Assembly: GCF_030651185.1 (NCBI RefSeq)
Contig: NZ_JAUSCJ010000006.1
Span: 124,001 to 188,000, forward strand
Length of the DNA stretch: 64,000 bases
DNA from: Phenylobacterium sp.
Lineage (GTDB): Bacteria > Pseudomonadota > Alphaproteobacteria > Caulobacterales > Caulobacteraceae
Reading direction: 5' to 3'
The position numbers and the translations under genes were made by a program. Positions 34,503-43,920 of this stretch are shown one piece after another. Position 1 is the first letter of the stretch, and each line of letters begins with the position of its first letter. Under the pieces are notes generated by a model. That model saw only the letters and a list, made by a program, of their open reading frames with translations. It had not been told where the DNA came from and made no database searches.

Positions 34503-35489
34503 ATGAAACGCGCGACCTCGATGCTGGGCATTGGCCTGGTCCTGGCCCTCACCCTGGCGGAGACCGCCGAGGCGAGACGGGGCGGCAGCTTCGGCAGCCG
34601 GGGCGCGCGCACCTATACCGCGCCGGCGCCCACCGCGACCGCGCCCCAGGCGACCGCGCCGATCCAACGCTCCATGACGCCTGCCAACAAGGCCGGCGCG
34701 ACCCCGCAGGCTCCGGCCGCGGCCGGGGCGGCGGCGCAAGCGCCCCGGCGCGGCGGCTTCCTGGGCGGCATGGGCGGCGGGATCCTGGGCGGCCTGGTGG
34801 CCGGCGGCCTGCTGGGCATGTTCCTCGGCCACGGCTTTGGCGGCATGGGCGCCGGGATGATGAACACCCTGATGCAGCTGGCCATCCTGGGCCTTGGCAT
34901 CGGCCTGATCGTGATGTTGTTCCGCCGTCGCCGCACGGCGACCGCCGCGCCGACCAGCTTCGCGCGGGACAATGTTTCGCCGATCAATGGCGCGCGCGGC
35001 TTCGAACAGCCCGCCAGCGGTGGGTTCGGCGGGTTTGGCGGCGGCGCGGCGGTCCCGCCCGCCCCGGAGGTGGTGGAGACCTATGAGATCGGCGTCACCC
35101 AGGCCGACCGCGACCGCTTCGAGGAACTGCTGAGCGAGGTCCAGGCCGCCTTCGGGCGCGAGGACTACGCCGCCCTGCGCGAGCGGACCACGCCGGAGAT
35201 CATGAGCTACCTGTCGGAGGAGCTGAGCCAGAACGCCACCCAGGGCCGCCGCAACGAGGTGTCGGACGTGCGCCTGCTGCAGGCCGACGTGTCGGAGGCC
35301 TGGCGCGAGGGGGACATCGACTACGCCACCGCCGCCCTGCGCTATTCCAGCCTGGACGTGATGCGCGACCGCACGAGCGGCGCGGTGCTGGAGGGCGACG
35401 CGACGACGCCCACCGAGACCACCGAGCACTGGACCTTCACCCGCCAGAACGCCGGGCCGTGGAAACTGGCGGCGATCCAGGAAAGCTGA
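34503..35489 (+). CDS. Tim44-like domain membrane protein
   Basis: 328 residues: signal-like N-terminus (MLGIGLVLALTLAETAEA), an Ala/Pro/Gly-rich linker, a glycine-rich double membrane segment (about 88-140: GGFLGGMGGGILGGLVAGG then LAILGLGIGLIVMLF), and a C-terminal Tim44/NTF2-like domain (about 195-328) ending EHWTFTRQNAGPWKLAAIQES. This is the architecture of bacterial Tim44-like (TimA-type) proteins, whose role at the membrane is poorly defined. A GGSF-SRGARTY stretch after the signal is also typical of the family. Confidence 0.85.
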   Translation: MKRATSMLGIGLVLALTLAETAEARRGGSFGSRGARTYTAPAPTATAPQATAPIQRSMTPANKAGATPQAPAAAGAAAQAPRRGGFLGGMGGGILGGLVAGGLLGMFLGHGFGGMGAGMMNTLMQLAILGLGIGLIVMLFRRRRTATAAPTSFARDNVSPINGARGFEQPASGGFGGFGGGAAVPPAPEVVETYEIGVTQADRDRFEELLSEVQAAFGREDYAALRERTTPEIMSYLSEELSQNATQGRRNEVSDVRLLQADVSEAWREGDIDYATAALRYSSLDVMRDRTSGAVLEGDATTPTETTEHWTFTRQNAGPWKLAAIQES

Positions 35490-35495
35490 CCCCCC

Positions 35496-36257
35496 TCAAA
35501 TCTCCACCAGCTCACCGTAGGCCCGCCAGGTCGCCAGCCCCAGCCAGGGGAAGACGATCACCAGGGCGAGGAAGCCGGTGAGCACGGTGGAGAGGGTCAG
35601 GACCGCGATCAGCAGGGCCCAGACGATCATCGGGCCGGGATTGGCCGCCACGGCGCGGAAGCTGGTGATGGTGGCGACGAAGACGCTGGTCTGACGATCC
35701 AGCAGCATGGGCGCCGAGATCACCACCAGGCCATAGGTCAGGAAGGCGATGGCGCCGCCGATCAGCGAGCCGGCGAACAGCATGCGGTGGCCCTCCGGCG
35801 TGGTCAGCGCGAAGGCCGCCAGGGTCTCCACCGTGCGGTAGATGACCCAGGTCGAGAGGCCGTAGACGATCTGGGCGATCTGCAGCCAGAAGAAGAAGAT
35901 CATCAAGAGGGCCAGCCCCAGGATGGCGACGTCGGCCGAGAGCGCCCGGCGGACGAAGACCATGCGAGCCAGGGTCGGCCGTTCGCCCCGGGCCAGCAGG
36001 GCCGCGGCCTCATAGAGCCCCATGGCCAGCATCGGCGCCACGAACACGAAGCCGCAGGTGAGCGCGAACACCCAGAAGGCGCCGCCGGTGGCCATGAAGC
36101 TGAGGCTGATCCAGAGACTGAAGGCGCTGAGCGCCACGCCGTAGGCCAGCAGCGGCGGCCAAGCCCGCCAGAGGTCGCTCCAGGCGCCCCCGAGCCAGCG
36201 GAACGGCGCGCCCACGCCGATCCTCTTCACGTCCGGCAGCCCGCCCGTTGACGCCAT
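35496..36257 (-). CDS. DUF2189 integral membrane protein
   Basis: Multi-pass inner-membrane protein of unknown function, 253 residues. The N-terminal stretch PFRWLGGAWSDLWRAWPPLLAYGV and the following six hydrophobic helices match the DUF2189 family (cytochrome c oxidase subunit I-like fold annotation in some databases, without heme ligands). The start chosen is ATG 36257 (MASTGG), with GGGGAGGGA upstream. Convergent with the Tim44-like gene, the stops being six bases apart. Confidence 0.8.
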   Translation of the reverse strand: MASTGGLPDVKRIGVGAPFRWLGGAWSDLWRAWPPLLAYGVALSAFSLWISLSFMATGGAFWVFALTCGFVFVAPMLAMGLYEAAALLARGERPTLARMVFVRRALSADVAILGLALLMIFFFWLQIAQIVYGLSTWVIYRTVETLAAFALTTPEGHRMLFAGSLIGGAIAFLTYGLVVISAPMLLDRQTSVFVATITSFRAVAANPGPMIVWALLIAVLTLSTVLTGFLALVIVFPWLGLATWRAYGELVEI

Positions 36258-36513
36258 TGGTCCCTCCCCTGCGCCGGCCACGTCGTTGCGCGTCGGCGCC
36301 GCCAGGGTCGGGTGCGGGGGGCCCGGCCCGCATTGAGGCAGATCAAGCCGGGCGCGCGCGCCTAAACTTCCACCACCCGCGACGATCGTGCACGTATCCT
36401 CCTCATTTCCGTCTCCGTTCCGACGTCCAAAGCTGCTAGGGAGCGGTCAAGACGGTCGGACTGGCCGCGGGCGGTCCGGTGGGACGGTCAGTTGAGGGAG
36501 GGACGCGCGGACG

Positions 36514-38778
36514 ATGGCCGCACCAGGCATCGCCATTCGAGGACAACGGAGCCTGCTGCGGCAGATCCGCGAGGCGCTGGCCGGCGGCGGGCCCGCCCAG
36601 TCACGCCTGGACATGGTGGTGCGCATCATCGCGCGCTCGATGGTGGCCGAGGTCTGCTCGCTCTACATGCGCGGCGGCTCCAACGACATGGAGCTGTTCG
36701 CCACCGAGGGCCTGGACCCCACCGCCGTCCACGTCACCCGGCTGAAGCCCGGCGAGGGCCTGGTCGGCGAGATCCTGCGCCTGGGCCGGCCGCTGAACCT
36801 GTCGGACGCCCCCAACCACCCGGCCTTCTCCTATCGCCCCGAGACCGGCGAAGACCCGTTCCACGCCTTCATGGGCGTGCCCCTGCTGCGCGGCGGCCGG
36901 GTCATCGGCGTGCTGGTGGTCCAGAACCGCACCGAGCGGGTCTATTCCGACGACGAGGTCGAGGACCTGCAGATCGTCGCCATGGTGCTGGCCGAGATGG
37001 TGGCCAGCAGCGAGCTGGCCTCCGAAGGCGCGCTGAAGAACGCCGAACTGGTGCCGCACCGCCCCGAGCGGCTGAAGGGCGCCAAGTTCGCCGACGGCCT
37101 GGCCCTGGGGGTCGTGGTCCTGCACGAGCCGCCGGTGGCCACCAGCAAGCTGCTGAGCGACGACGTCCAGGCTGAAGAGATCCGGCTGGCCACCGCCATC
37201 GCCAGCCTGCAGGCCCAGATCGACCAGATGCTGGACGGCCAGCACGGGCTGGTCGAGGCCAGCTATGAGGTGCTCGACACCTACCGGATGTTCGCCCACG
37301 ACCGCGGCTGGAACCGCAGCCTGGAGGACGCGGTGCGCAATGGCCTGACCGCCGAGGCCGCCGTGGAGCGGGTGCGCTCCGAGCACCGGGCGCGGCTGGG
37401 CCAGGCCCGCGACCCCTATCTGCGCGAGCGGCTGCACGACCTGGAAGACCTCAACGACCGGCTGCTGCGGCACCTGTCGGGGGACGGTCACAAGACCCGC
37501 GACCTGCCGCCCAACGCCATTCTCATCGCCCGAAACCTGGGCCCCGCCGACCTGCTGGAATACGACCGCACCAAGCTCAAGGGCCTGCTGCTGGAGGAGG
37601 GCTCGGCGGCCAGCCATGCGGCCATCGTGGCGCGCGCCCTGGACATCCCCTGCGTGGGCCGGCTGGCCGGCCTGCGCGACAAGGTGTCGGAAGGCGACCC
37701 GGTCATCGTCGACGCCGAGACCGGCGAGGCCTATCTGCGGCCCCGCCCCGACGTCATCAAGGCGCTGCAGGCCCGGCTCGAGGTGCGCACCCAGCGGCGG
37801 GCTGAATTCGCCAAGCTGCGCGACACCCCGGCCTTCACCCGCGACGGCCACAAGATCACCCTGCTGATGAACGCGGGCCTCGACGTCGACCTGGACATCT
37901 TGGCCGAGACCGGCGCGGAGGGCATCGGCCTGTTCCGCACCGAGTTCCAGTTCATGGTGGCCGAGGAAATGCCGCGCTTCAACGCCCAGACCGCCCTCTA
38001 TGGCCGGGTGATGGACGCCGCCGGCGACATGGCGGTGACCTTCCGGACGCTCGATCTGGGGGGCGACAAGGTGCTGCCCTATCTCGAGGCGGAGCGGGAG
38101 GACAACCCGGCGCTCGGCTGGCGGGCGATCCGCATGGGCCTGGACCGGCCGGCCCTGCTGCGACTGCAGCTGCGCGCGCTGATCGCCGCGGCGCGCGGCC
38201 GGCCGCTGCGGATCATGTTCCCGCTGGTGGCCAATGTGGACGAGTTCCGGGCCGCCCGCGCCCTGGTGGACCACGAGATCGCCTGGGCCCTGCGGCGCGG
38301 CCGCGCCGAGCCGTCGCGGCTGGAGGTGGGCGCCATGATCGAGGCCCCGTCGCTGATCTGGCACCTGGACGCCCTGCTGCCGATGACCGACTTCGTCAGT
38401 GTCGGGACCAACGACCTGATGCAGTACCTGTTCGCCGCCGACCGGGGAAACCCGCGGGTGGCCGACCGCTACGACTTCCTGTCGCCGCCCGCCCTGCGCG
38501 CCCTGCAGCAGATCCAGCAGGCCTGCGCCGAAACCGGCACGCCGGTCTCGGTCTGCGGCGAGATGGCGGGACGGCCGCTGGAGGCCTTCGTGCTGGTGGC
38601 GCTGGGCTTCGACCGGCTGTCGATGCCGCCGGCCGGTCTGGGGCCGGTGAAGCAGATGGTGCTGTCCTGCGACCGCGAAGCGGCCCGGCGCGGGGTCTCG
38701 GCCCTGATCAAGAGCTCGGCGGGCTCGATCCGCAACGAGATCGAGACCCTGGCCCGCAAGACCTCCGTCGCCATCTAG
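36514..38778 (+). CDS. ptsP: Phosphoenolpyruvate-protein phosphotransferase PtsP (EI-Ntr)
   Basis: Enzyme I of the nitrogen-related phosphotransferase system: takes phosphate from PEP and passes it to NPr. 754 residues in order: GAF domain (about 18-165), PEP-utiliser N-terminal helical domain, phosphohistidine domain with active-site His in GSAASHAAIVARALDIPCVG (about 370), and C-terminal PEP-binding barrel with GLFRTEFQFM and FVSVGTNDLMQYLFA. The GAF domain separates it from sugar-type EI. In many Alphaproteobacteria it follows lysC directly; here lysC is 13 kb upstream. Confidence 0.96.
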   Translation: MAAPGIAIRGQRSLLRQIREALAGGGPAQSRLDMVVRIIARSMVAEVCSLYMRGGSNDMELFATEGLDPTAVHVTRLKPGEGLVGEILRLGRPLNLSDAPNHPAFSYRPETGEDPFHAFMGVPLLRGGRVIGVLVVQNRTERVYSDDEVEDLQIVAMVLAEMVASSELASEGALKNAELVPHRPERLKGAKFADGLALGVVVLHEPPVATSKLLSDDVQAEEIRLATAIASLQAQIDQMLDGQHGLVEASYEVLDTYRMFAHDRGWNRSLEDAVRNGLTAEAAVERVRSEHRARLGQARDPYLRERLHDLEDLNDRLLRHLSGDGHKTRDLPPNAILIARNLGPADLLEYDRTKLKGLLLEEGSAASHAAIVARALDIPCVGRLAGLRDKVSEGDPVIVDAETGEAYLRPRPDVIKALQARLEVRTQRRAEFAKLRDTPAFTRDGHKITLLMNAGLDVDLDILAETGAEGIGLFRTEFQFMVAEEMPRFNAQTALYGRVMDAAGDMAVTFRTLDLGGDKVLPYLEAEREDNPALGWRAIRMGLDRPALLRLQLRALIAAARGRPLRIMFPLVANVDEFRAARALVDHEIAWALRRGRAEPSRLEVGAMIEAPSLIWHLDALLPMTDFVSVGTNDLMQYLFAADRGNPRVADRYDFLSPPALRALQQIQQACAETGTPVSVCGEMAGRPLEAFVLVALGFDRLSMPPAGLGPVKQMVLSCDREAARRGVSALIKSSAGSIRNEIETLARKTSVAI

Positions 38779-38793
38779 AGGCTACAGCGCGCC

Positions 38794-40020
38794 CTAGGCG
38801 ATCACGTCCAGGCGCTCGAGCCCCCGGAAGAACGGCAGCCGGCGCCACTCCGGGGGCGTATCGGGGTGGGCCAGCTTCAAGCCGGGGAAGCGGTCGAACA
38901 GCATCACCAGCGCGACCTGGGCCTCCAGCCGCGCCAGGGGCGCGCCGATGCAGATGTGCGCCCCGCCGCCGAAGGCCACGTGGGGGCGATGCTTGCGGGT
39001 CACGTTGAAGCGGTGCGGGTCCTCATAGACCTCGGGATCGCGGTTGGCGGCGCGCAGCAGGACGGTGAGGGACTGGCCGGCCTTCACCGGACAGCCGCCG
39101 AACTCCAGGGGCTGGGAGGCGATGCGGCCGGTTATGTCGACGGGGGGCTCGTAGCGGAGCACCTCCTCCACCAGGCCGTTGATGATCCCGGGGTCGGCCC
39201 GCAGCTTGGCGAGCTCCTCGGGATGCAGCAGCAACAGGCGCACAGCATTGCCGATCAGGTCGGTGGTGGTGAGGTTGCCGCCCACCAGCAGGGCGCTGAG
39301 GTTGATCCGCAGCTCGTCGTCGTTCAGGTCGACCCCTTCGGCCTGCAGGCGCGTCATATCGCTGATCAGGTCGTCCCGGGGCGCCTTGCGCCGCGCCGCG
39401 ATCGTCTCGGTGAAGTAGCCGTTCAGGGCCAGGCTCGCCCGCTCCATCTCCTGGGTCTGCTCTTGGGTGCGGAACGGGTTGAGCCCCTGGATCACGCCCT
39501 CGGACCAGGCGCGGAACTCCACCAGCCGGTCGTGATCCACGCCGAGGATCACGGCGATGACGTCGATGGGGATCGGCACGCAGAACCGGTCCATCAGGTC
39601 CACCTGGCCCTGCAACCCCTCCAGGGCCCGGGCGACGATCGCCTCGACCTGCGGCCGGCAGCGGGCCACGCGGGCATAGAGGGCCTGGGCCAGCGGCTGG
39701 CGGATCCGGGCGTGGTCCGGATCGTCGAGGGTGAGGATACTGGAGAGGCTGGTGCGCGGCACGCTGGGATCGACCTGCTGCATGCGTTGGCGCTGCATGA
39801 CCTCGGTCTCGGCGGCATGGATGGCGTCGCGCCACATCCCGCGGTCGGAGACGATGGCGCGGACATCGGCGTAGCGGCTGACGATGAAGCTGCCGGAGAC
39901 CTCGTCGCGATGCACGGGACAGCGGGCGCGGAGATCGTCGAGCACCACGTGCGGATCGGCGCGGTAGGTCTCGTTGAGCGGCGTCAGGTCGATCATCGAG
40001 GGCAGAGGCGCGGAGGTCAT
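38794..40020 (-). CDS. Cytochrome P450
   Basis: Heme-thiolate monooxygenase of bacterial soluble type, 408 residues, no membrane anchor. Heme-binding loop FGGGAHICIGAPLAR (Cys about 353), ExxR motif in EEVLRYEP, and I-helix LLVGGNLTTTDLIG, where the usual acid-alcohol pair is replaced by Thr-Thr-Thr-Asp, still supplying a threonine. Start ATG 40020 has GGAAGGA upstream. No ferredoxin or reductase gene is adjacent; the substrate is unknown. Confidence 0.92.
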   Translation of the reverse strand: MTSAPLPSMIDLTPLNETYRADPHVVLDDLRARCPVHRDEVSGSFIVSRYADVRAIVSDRGMWRDAIHAAETEVMQRQRMQQVDPSVPRTSLSSILTLDDPDHARIRQPLAQALYARVARCRPQVEAIVARALEGLQGQVDLMDRFCVPIPIDVIAVILGVDHDRLVEFRAWSEGVIQGLNPFRTQEQTQEMERASLALNGYFTETIAARRKAPRDDLISDMTRLQAEGVDLNDDELRINLSALLVGGNLTTTDLIGNAVRLLLLHPEELAKLRADPGIINGLVEEVLRYEPPVDITGRIASQPLEFGGCPVKAGQSLTVLLRAANRDPEVYEDPHRFNVTRKHRPHVAFGGGAHICIGAPLARLEAQVALVMLFDRFPGLKLAHPDTPPEWRRLPFFRGLERLDVIA

Positions 40021-40088
40021 CTGGATCGTCCTTCCCTAGGCGTCTTTTGCAAAAAGATGACGCAGGCGTCACCTATCGGCAAGCGCTG

Positions 40089-40568
40089 TCAGCCCACGGC
40101 GACGATCTCCACCTCCGCGCCGGCCAGCATGGCGGTGTCGCCCACCGACTTGCCCATCAGGGCGCGGGCCAGGGGCGAGACGTGGGAGACGCTGCCCTGG
40201 GCCGGGTCGGCCTCGTCCTCGCCGACGATGCGGAAGGTCTGACGGCGGCCGTCCTCGCGGTCGATGGTCACCTCACCCCCGAAGCGGACGGTCTCGGTGT
40301 CGTCGCTGGGCTCGATGAGCTGGGCGTTGGCGCGGCGGGCGGAATAGTAGCGCAGGTCCCGCGTTGCCCGGGCCATGGCGGTGCGGTCGGCCTCGATGCC
40401 GCCGGCGTGCTGGGCCGCCGCGTAGTCGGCGCGAGCCTGGGCCAGGGCCTTCTCGATGAAGGCCAGGCCTTCCGGCGTCACCAGGTTCGGGTGCGGCGAG
40501 ATCGGGCGGTCGGGGAGGTCGGCGGCGGTAGCCTCCGCATCCCCTTCCTTGGTGAACGCAACGCTCAT
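40089..40568 (-). CDS. GreA/GreB-family transcription factor
   Basis: 159-residue protein of the GreA/GreB superfamily, which binds the secondary channel of RNA polymerase and helps restart arrested complexes. The N-terminal coiled-coil region (PHPNLVTPEGLAFIEKALAQARADY) is shorter or less regular than in GreA, and the C-terminal FKBP-like domain has VRFGGEVTIDREDGRRQTFRIVGE and VSPLARALMGKSVGD. The start TKEGDAEAT-ADLPDRPISPHPN is typical of a caulobacterial GreA paralogue, so it may be a second copy rather than the main factor. Confidence 0.82.
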   Translation of the reverse strand: MSVAFTKEGDAEATAADLPDRPISPHPNLVTPEGLAFIEKALAQARADYAAAQHAGGIEADRTAMARATRDLRYYSARRANAQLIEPSDDTETVRFGGEVTIDREDGRRQTFRIVGEDEADPAQGSVSHVSPLARALMGKSVGDTAMLAGAEVEIVAVG

Positions 40569-40613
40569 GGAAATTCCCTCAGGGTCCGGAGCGTCTAACG
40601 CGCCAGACCGCCT

Positions 40614-41765
40614 TTAGCTCTCGACCTTGAAGGTCAGGCCCGCATTGTCCGACAGCCGCTTGACCAGTCGGTCGCCGAGCGCCGCGCCGGGCGTCCAGAT
40701 GCCGCCGGCCACGTCAGGGGCGTTCACCAGGGCGATGGCGGTCTCGGCGATGATCTTGGAGGTCGAGCCGTAGCCGGGGTCCTTGTCGCCGTAGACCGAG
40801 ACCTGGACCTTGCGGCCGTCCGGGGCGATGCCGATGAACAGGCAGTCGTAGAAGCCCGCCTCGCGCTCGGCCTTGCTGGGGCCCTCGCCCGGTTGGGGAC
40901 CGCCCTCGGCGGGCATGTCGGCGAAGGCCGCGGGGGTCTTGGGATCGATGATCGACATCTCGTCATAGACGAAGTCGGTCCCGTAGGGGTGGCCCTGCAG
41001 CAGGTTGGAGCGGTGGACATTCTTGGTGTTGATGGCCGCCATCATGAACGGGCCGACGTCGGCGCCGACGTCGGGGTCGTGTTCCTGCTTGTTGCCGGGG
41101 GGCTGGGCAGGTCCCTCGAAGCCGGGGGTGAGAGCGAAGGGGTTGATCATCAAGGCAAACAGGCTGGGGTCCTTCTGCAGGGCCGCCATGGTGGCGCGGC
41201 CCGAGGCCGCGGTGCCGCCCGAGAGGCCGCCCAGCATCTTGCGCATCCGGCCCTTCACGCGGGGGACCATGGCGCCGAGTTTTTCCTTAGCCGTCGCTTG
41301 CGCGAAGTAGACGCCGAGCTCGAAGGGAATGGAGTCGAAGCCGCAGGAGAACAGGATGCGCGCGCCGCTCTGCTTGGCGGCGGCCTCATGCTTGCCGATC
41401 ATCTCGGCCATCCAGTTGGGCTCGCCCGAGAGGTCGAGATAGTCGGTCCCCTGGGCGGCGCATTCGGCCACCAGGTCCGAGCCATAGAGCTGATAGGGGC
41501 CAACCGTGGTGAGGATCGCCTTGGCGCGGGCGACCATGGCCTTCACTGAGGCGGGGTCGGAGGCGTCGGCCACGATCAGCGGGGTGTCCTTGGGCGCGCC
41601 GATCTCGTCGCGGACCGCGGCCAGCTTGTCGACCGAACGGCCGGCCATGGCCCATTTCACCTCAGCCCCAACGCCGTATTTCTGGGCCAGGTACTCGGCC
41701 ACGAGACGGCCGGTGAAGCCGGTGGCGCCATAGACGATGATGTCGAATTCGGCCTTGGGGTTCAT
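40614..41765 (-). CDS. Saccharopine dehydrogenase-like / trans-acting enoyl reductase family protein
   Basis: NAD(P)-dependent oxidoreductase, 383 residues. N-terminal Rossmann motif VYGATGFTGRLVAEYL (about residue 11), the following blocks TVGPYQLYGSDLVAECAAQG and DYLDLSGEPNWM, and FSCGFDSIPFELGV are typical of the saccharopine dehydrogenase-like family that includes mycobacterial trans-acting enoyl reductases. The substrate in this organism is not deducible. It lies 45 bases upstream of the Gre-family gene on the same strand. Confidence 0.85.
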   Translation of the reverse strand: MNPKAEFDIIVYGATGFTGRLVAEYLAQKYGVGAEVKWAMAGRSVDKLAAVRDEIGAPKDTPLIVADASDPASVKAMVARAKAILTTVGPYQLYGSDLVAECAAQGTDYLDLSGEPNWMAEMIGKHEAAAKQSGARILFSCGFDSIPFELGVYFAQATAKEKLGAMVPRVKGRMRKMLGGLSGGTAASGRATMAALQKDPSLFALMINPFALTPGFEGPAQPPGNKQEHDPDVGADVGPFMMAAINTKNVHRSNLLQGHPYGTDFVYDEMSIIDPKTPAAFADMPAEGGPQPGEGPSKAEREAGFYDCLFIGIAPDGRKVQVSVYGDKDPGYGSTSKIIAETAIALVNAPDVAGGIWTPGAALGDRLVKRLSDNAGLTFKVES

Positions 41766-41928
41766 GGGTCCGTCCTCCTTGGTGAGTTGGCGCGGACCCT
41801 GCCGCGATTGAGGTCCGCGCGCAATTCCAGAAGGCGTGTGGCGCTCAGACCCATTGCAGAGTCCGCCTTGCGACGGCAGAGAACAGACATAGCCTTTTTC
41901 ATTTCAACGAACCTGAGATCCATTTCCC

Positions 41929-42690
41929 ATGTCCGAGATCATTGTTCCGAGACAATTCCGCGGCCCGCCCGTCACCGCCAACGGCGGCTATATCTGCGGC
42001 GTGCTCTCCAATGCGGTCGGCGGCCGTGGCAGCGCCATGCTGCGCAGCGGCGTTCCGCTGGACGTTCCTGTCACCCTGACCCCCGGTGAAGACGGCGGGG
42101 TCGTGCTGACCAACGCCGAGGGCCTGCCGCTTGGTTCGGCCAAGCCGGCCGCCGACGACGCCATCCCCATGCCCCCGACGCCGCCGACCATCGAGGAAGC
42201 CCGGCGCTATCAGGCCGCCTCGCGGTTCGCGCAGAAATCCCTGCATCGCGGCTGCTTCTCCTGCTGCATCGAGCGGGAAGCCGGCGAGGGCCTGGGCGTG
42301 CATGTGGGTCAGATCGACGGCGCGCCGGAAGGCGTCTGCGCCGGCCTCTGGACCCCGCACGCCAACTTCGCCAACCCCGACGGCACGATGCCCGACGAGA
42401 TCACCTGGGCGGCGCTGGACTGCTCGGGCTCCATGGCCTGGTGGGTGAAGACCGAGACCCCCGTGGGCCTGCTGGGCACCATGGCCGGCGAGGTTCTCGT
42501 GAAGCCCAAGGCGGGCGAGACCTATGTCGTGGTGGCCTGGGCCGACCGGGTCGAGGGCCGCAAGCACTTCGCCGGCGTCGCCCTGTTCGACGGCGCGGGT
42601 CAGGTGATGGCCCGCAGCGGCCAGATCTGGATCGGCCGCCCGCCCGGCGCGCCGCCCTACCAAATGCCGCCGGTGACGGCGAACGCGTAA
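41929..42690 (+). CDS. Conserved hypothetical, probably hotdog-fold
   Basis: 253-residue soluble protein. The N-terminal FRGPPVTANGGYICGVLSN and C-terminal VGLLGTMAGEVLVKP, VAWADRVEGRKHFAGVALFD, VMARSGQIWIG resemble two halves of an acyl-CoA thioesterase-like hotdog domain. A Cys-rich stretch HRGCFSCCIERE lies at about 105. No catalytic residue can be assigned. The first copy of the 123-base double-hairpin repeat begins ten bases after its stop. Confidence 0.6.
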   Translation: MSEIIVPRQFRGPPVTANGGYICGVLSNAVGGRGSAMLRSGVPLDVPVTLTPGEDGGVVLTNAEGLPLGSAKPAADDAIPMPPTPPTIEEARRYQAASRFAQKSLHRGCFSCCIEREAGEGLGVHVGQIDGAPEGVCAGLWTPHANFANPDGTMPDEITWAALDCSGSMAWWVKTETPVGLLGTMAGEVLVKPKAGETYVVVAWADRVEGRKHFAGVALFDGAGQVMARSGQIWIGRPPGAPPYQMPPVTANA

Positions 42691-42700
42691 CCCTCTGATC

Positions 42701-42823
42701 GTCATGGCCGGGCTTGTCCCGGCCACCCATGATCTCCGAGGGGCAGCAAGCATTCGTGGCGTGCGCCGCGCGCCCCGCGGCGAGACGGAGATCATGGGTC
42801 CCCGGGACAAGCCCGGGGATGAC
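42701..42823. repeat. Double-hairpin intergenic repeat, copy 1 (123 bases)
   Basis: Two arms of about 38 bases are inverted copies of each other (GTCAT...GATCTCCG at the left, CGGAGATC...ATGAC at the right), and each arm holds its own hairpin: GGCCGGG-cttgt-CCCGGCC in one, CCCCGGG-acaag-CCCGGGG in the other. The four differing outer bases of each small stem are changed together so pairing is kept. Copy 2 is at 56357-56479 with exactly the same length. The arms match copy 2; the centre does not. Confidence 0.85.
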
Positions 42824-42828
42824 GGCTG

Positions 42829-43623
42829 TTATGTGTTTGGGCTCTTCACCGCCCGCGTCGCCATGCAGGTGGGGAAATAGGCTGAGCGGCCGGTCGTGGG
42901 CGCCCCGCCATCCCGGTCCTCGAACATGTGGGTCAGGACGAAGCCCGCCTGCAGCTGGCCGCCGATCTGAGTTTCCAGGGTGTGGCTGAACTCCACGGTG
43001 TGGTCGCGGTCGATGCGGCGTTGCAACTCGTCGGCCGGCAGGTGGGTGATGTCCGCATAGGGCAGGGCGTGCTTGACGATCAGCTCGCCGCGATCCTCGG
43101 CGTCTGCGTCGAAGACATAGACCATCGGGTTCATGAAGCCGGCCAGCAGCGTCCCGCCCGGCCGCAAGACCCGGTAGGCCTCGCGCCAGACCGGCTGGAT
43201 CTCGGGCGCGAAGCAGTTCGACACCGGGTGGAAGATCAGGTCGAAGCTGGCGTCGGCGAAGACCGACAGGTCGTGCATGAAGCCCTGGCGCGTGGTCAGG
43301 GTGAGCCCGTCGCGCGCCGCCACCGCCTGGTCCTGGGAGAGCTGGCGCTCCGAGGCGTCGAACACCGTCACCCGCGCCCCCGCCGCCGCCAGGATCGGCC
43401 CCTGCTGGCCGCCGCCCGAGGCCAGGCCCAGGATGTCCCGGCCCTCGACCTGGCCGAACCAGTCGCGAGGCACTGGGATGTGGGGCGTCAGGACCACCGA
43501 CCAGTCACCTTGGCGGGCGCGGGCGATCGCCTCAGGTGAAACCGGGCGGGTCCAGACGTCCTGTTCTTCGACGCGGCGGTCCCAGCCCGCCTGGTTGTTT
43601 CGAGAAACCTCATCGGCGCGCAT
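42829..43623 (-). CDS. Class I SAM-dependent methyltransferase
   Basis: 264 residues. SAM-binding motif I ILGLASGGGQQGPILAAAGARVTVFDAS (about 63-90, a GxGGGQ variant), motif IV-like FDLIFHPVSNCF, post-motif VLRPGGTLLAGFMNP. This matches a methyltransferase type 11 fold with acceptor unknown. The start at ATG 43623 (MRADEVSRNNQAGWDRRVEE) has a weak upstream site. The stop lies five bases from the inverted repeat 42701-42823, so the repeat sits between convergent genes. Confidence 0.85.
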   Translation of the reverse strand: MRADEVSRNNQAGWDRRVEEQDVWTRPVSPEAIARARQGDWSVVLTPHIPVPRDWFGQVEGRDILGLASGGGQQGPILAAAGARVTVFDASERQLSQDQAVAARDGLTLTTRQGFMHDLSVFADASFDLIFHPVSNCFAPEIQPVWREAYRVLRPGGTLLAGFMNPMVYVFDADAEDRGELIVKHALPYADITHLPADELQRRIDRDHTVEFSHTLETQIGGQLQAGFVLTHMFEDRDGGAPTTGRSAYFPTCMATRAVKSPNT

Positions 43624-43825
43624 CCTGGTCTTCCCCCTGCTTGGTGCGTGTTATAGACGATCCGTCCCCGAACCCAGGCCCAGGGCGGCATGTTCGTCGC
43701 GATATGGCGGCAGGTGAGGGAACGCAGCCACGCCGCGGTCCGGCGCGACTGTCCCAAATTGGCGCAGGCGGCGCCAGATGGTGCAAAACAACGGCCAAGC
43801 TTTCGCGTCTCGCCTGACGGGCGAG

Positions 43826-43833
43826 TTAACCAT
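43826..43833. promoter_or_regulatory. TTAACCAT half-site upstream of the RodZ-like gene
   Basis: TTAACCAT, which equals the 8-base CtrA half-site known in Caulobacter, lies 87 bases upstream of the RodZ-like gene in an AT-richer, 297-base intergenic region (43624-43920). No second TTAA at 7-base spacing follows. No other gene or RNA is seen in that region. Confidence 0.3.
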
Positions 43834-43920
43834 CAGTGACCAAATAACGCATTGAATTCCGTAGTCTAGCGTGATATTCGTCAACTCTATTAACAACTTC
43901 GCACTAATGCGGAGTGGGGG

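Noticed and set aside
36601..38364. 587-codon open frame on the minus strand opposite ptsP
   Set aside because: Mirror of conserved ptsP codons; His/Gln/Gly-rich translation, no start signal.
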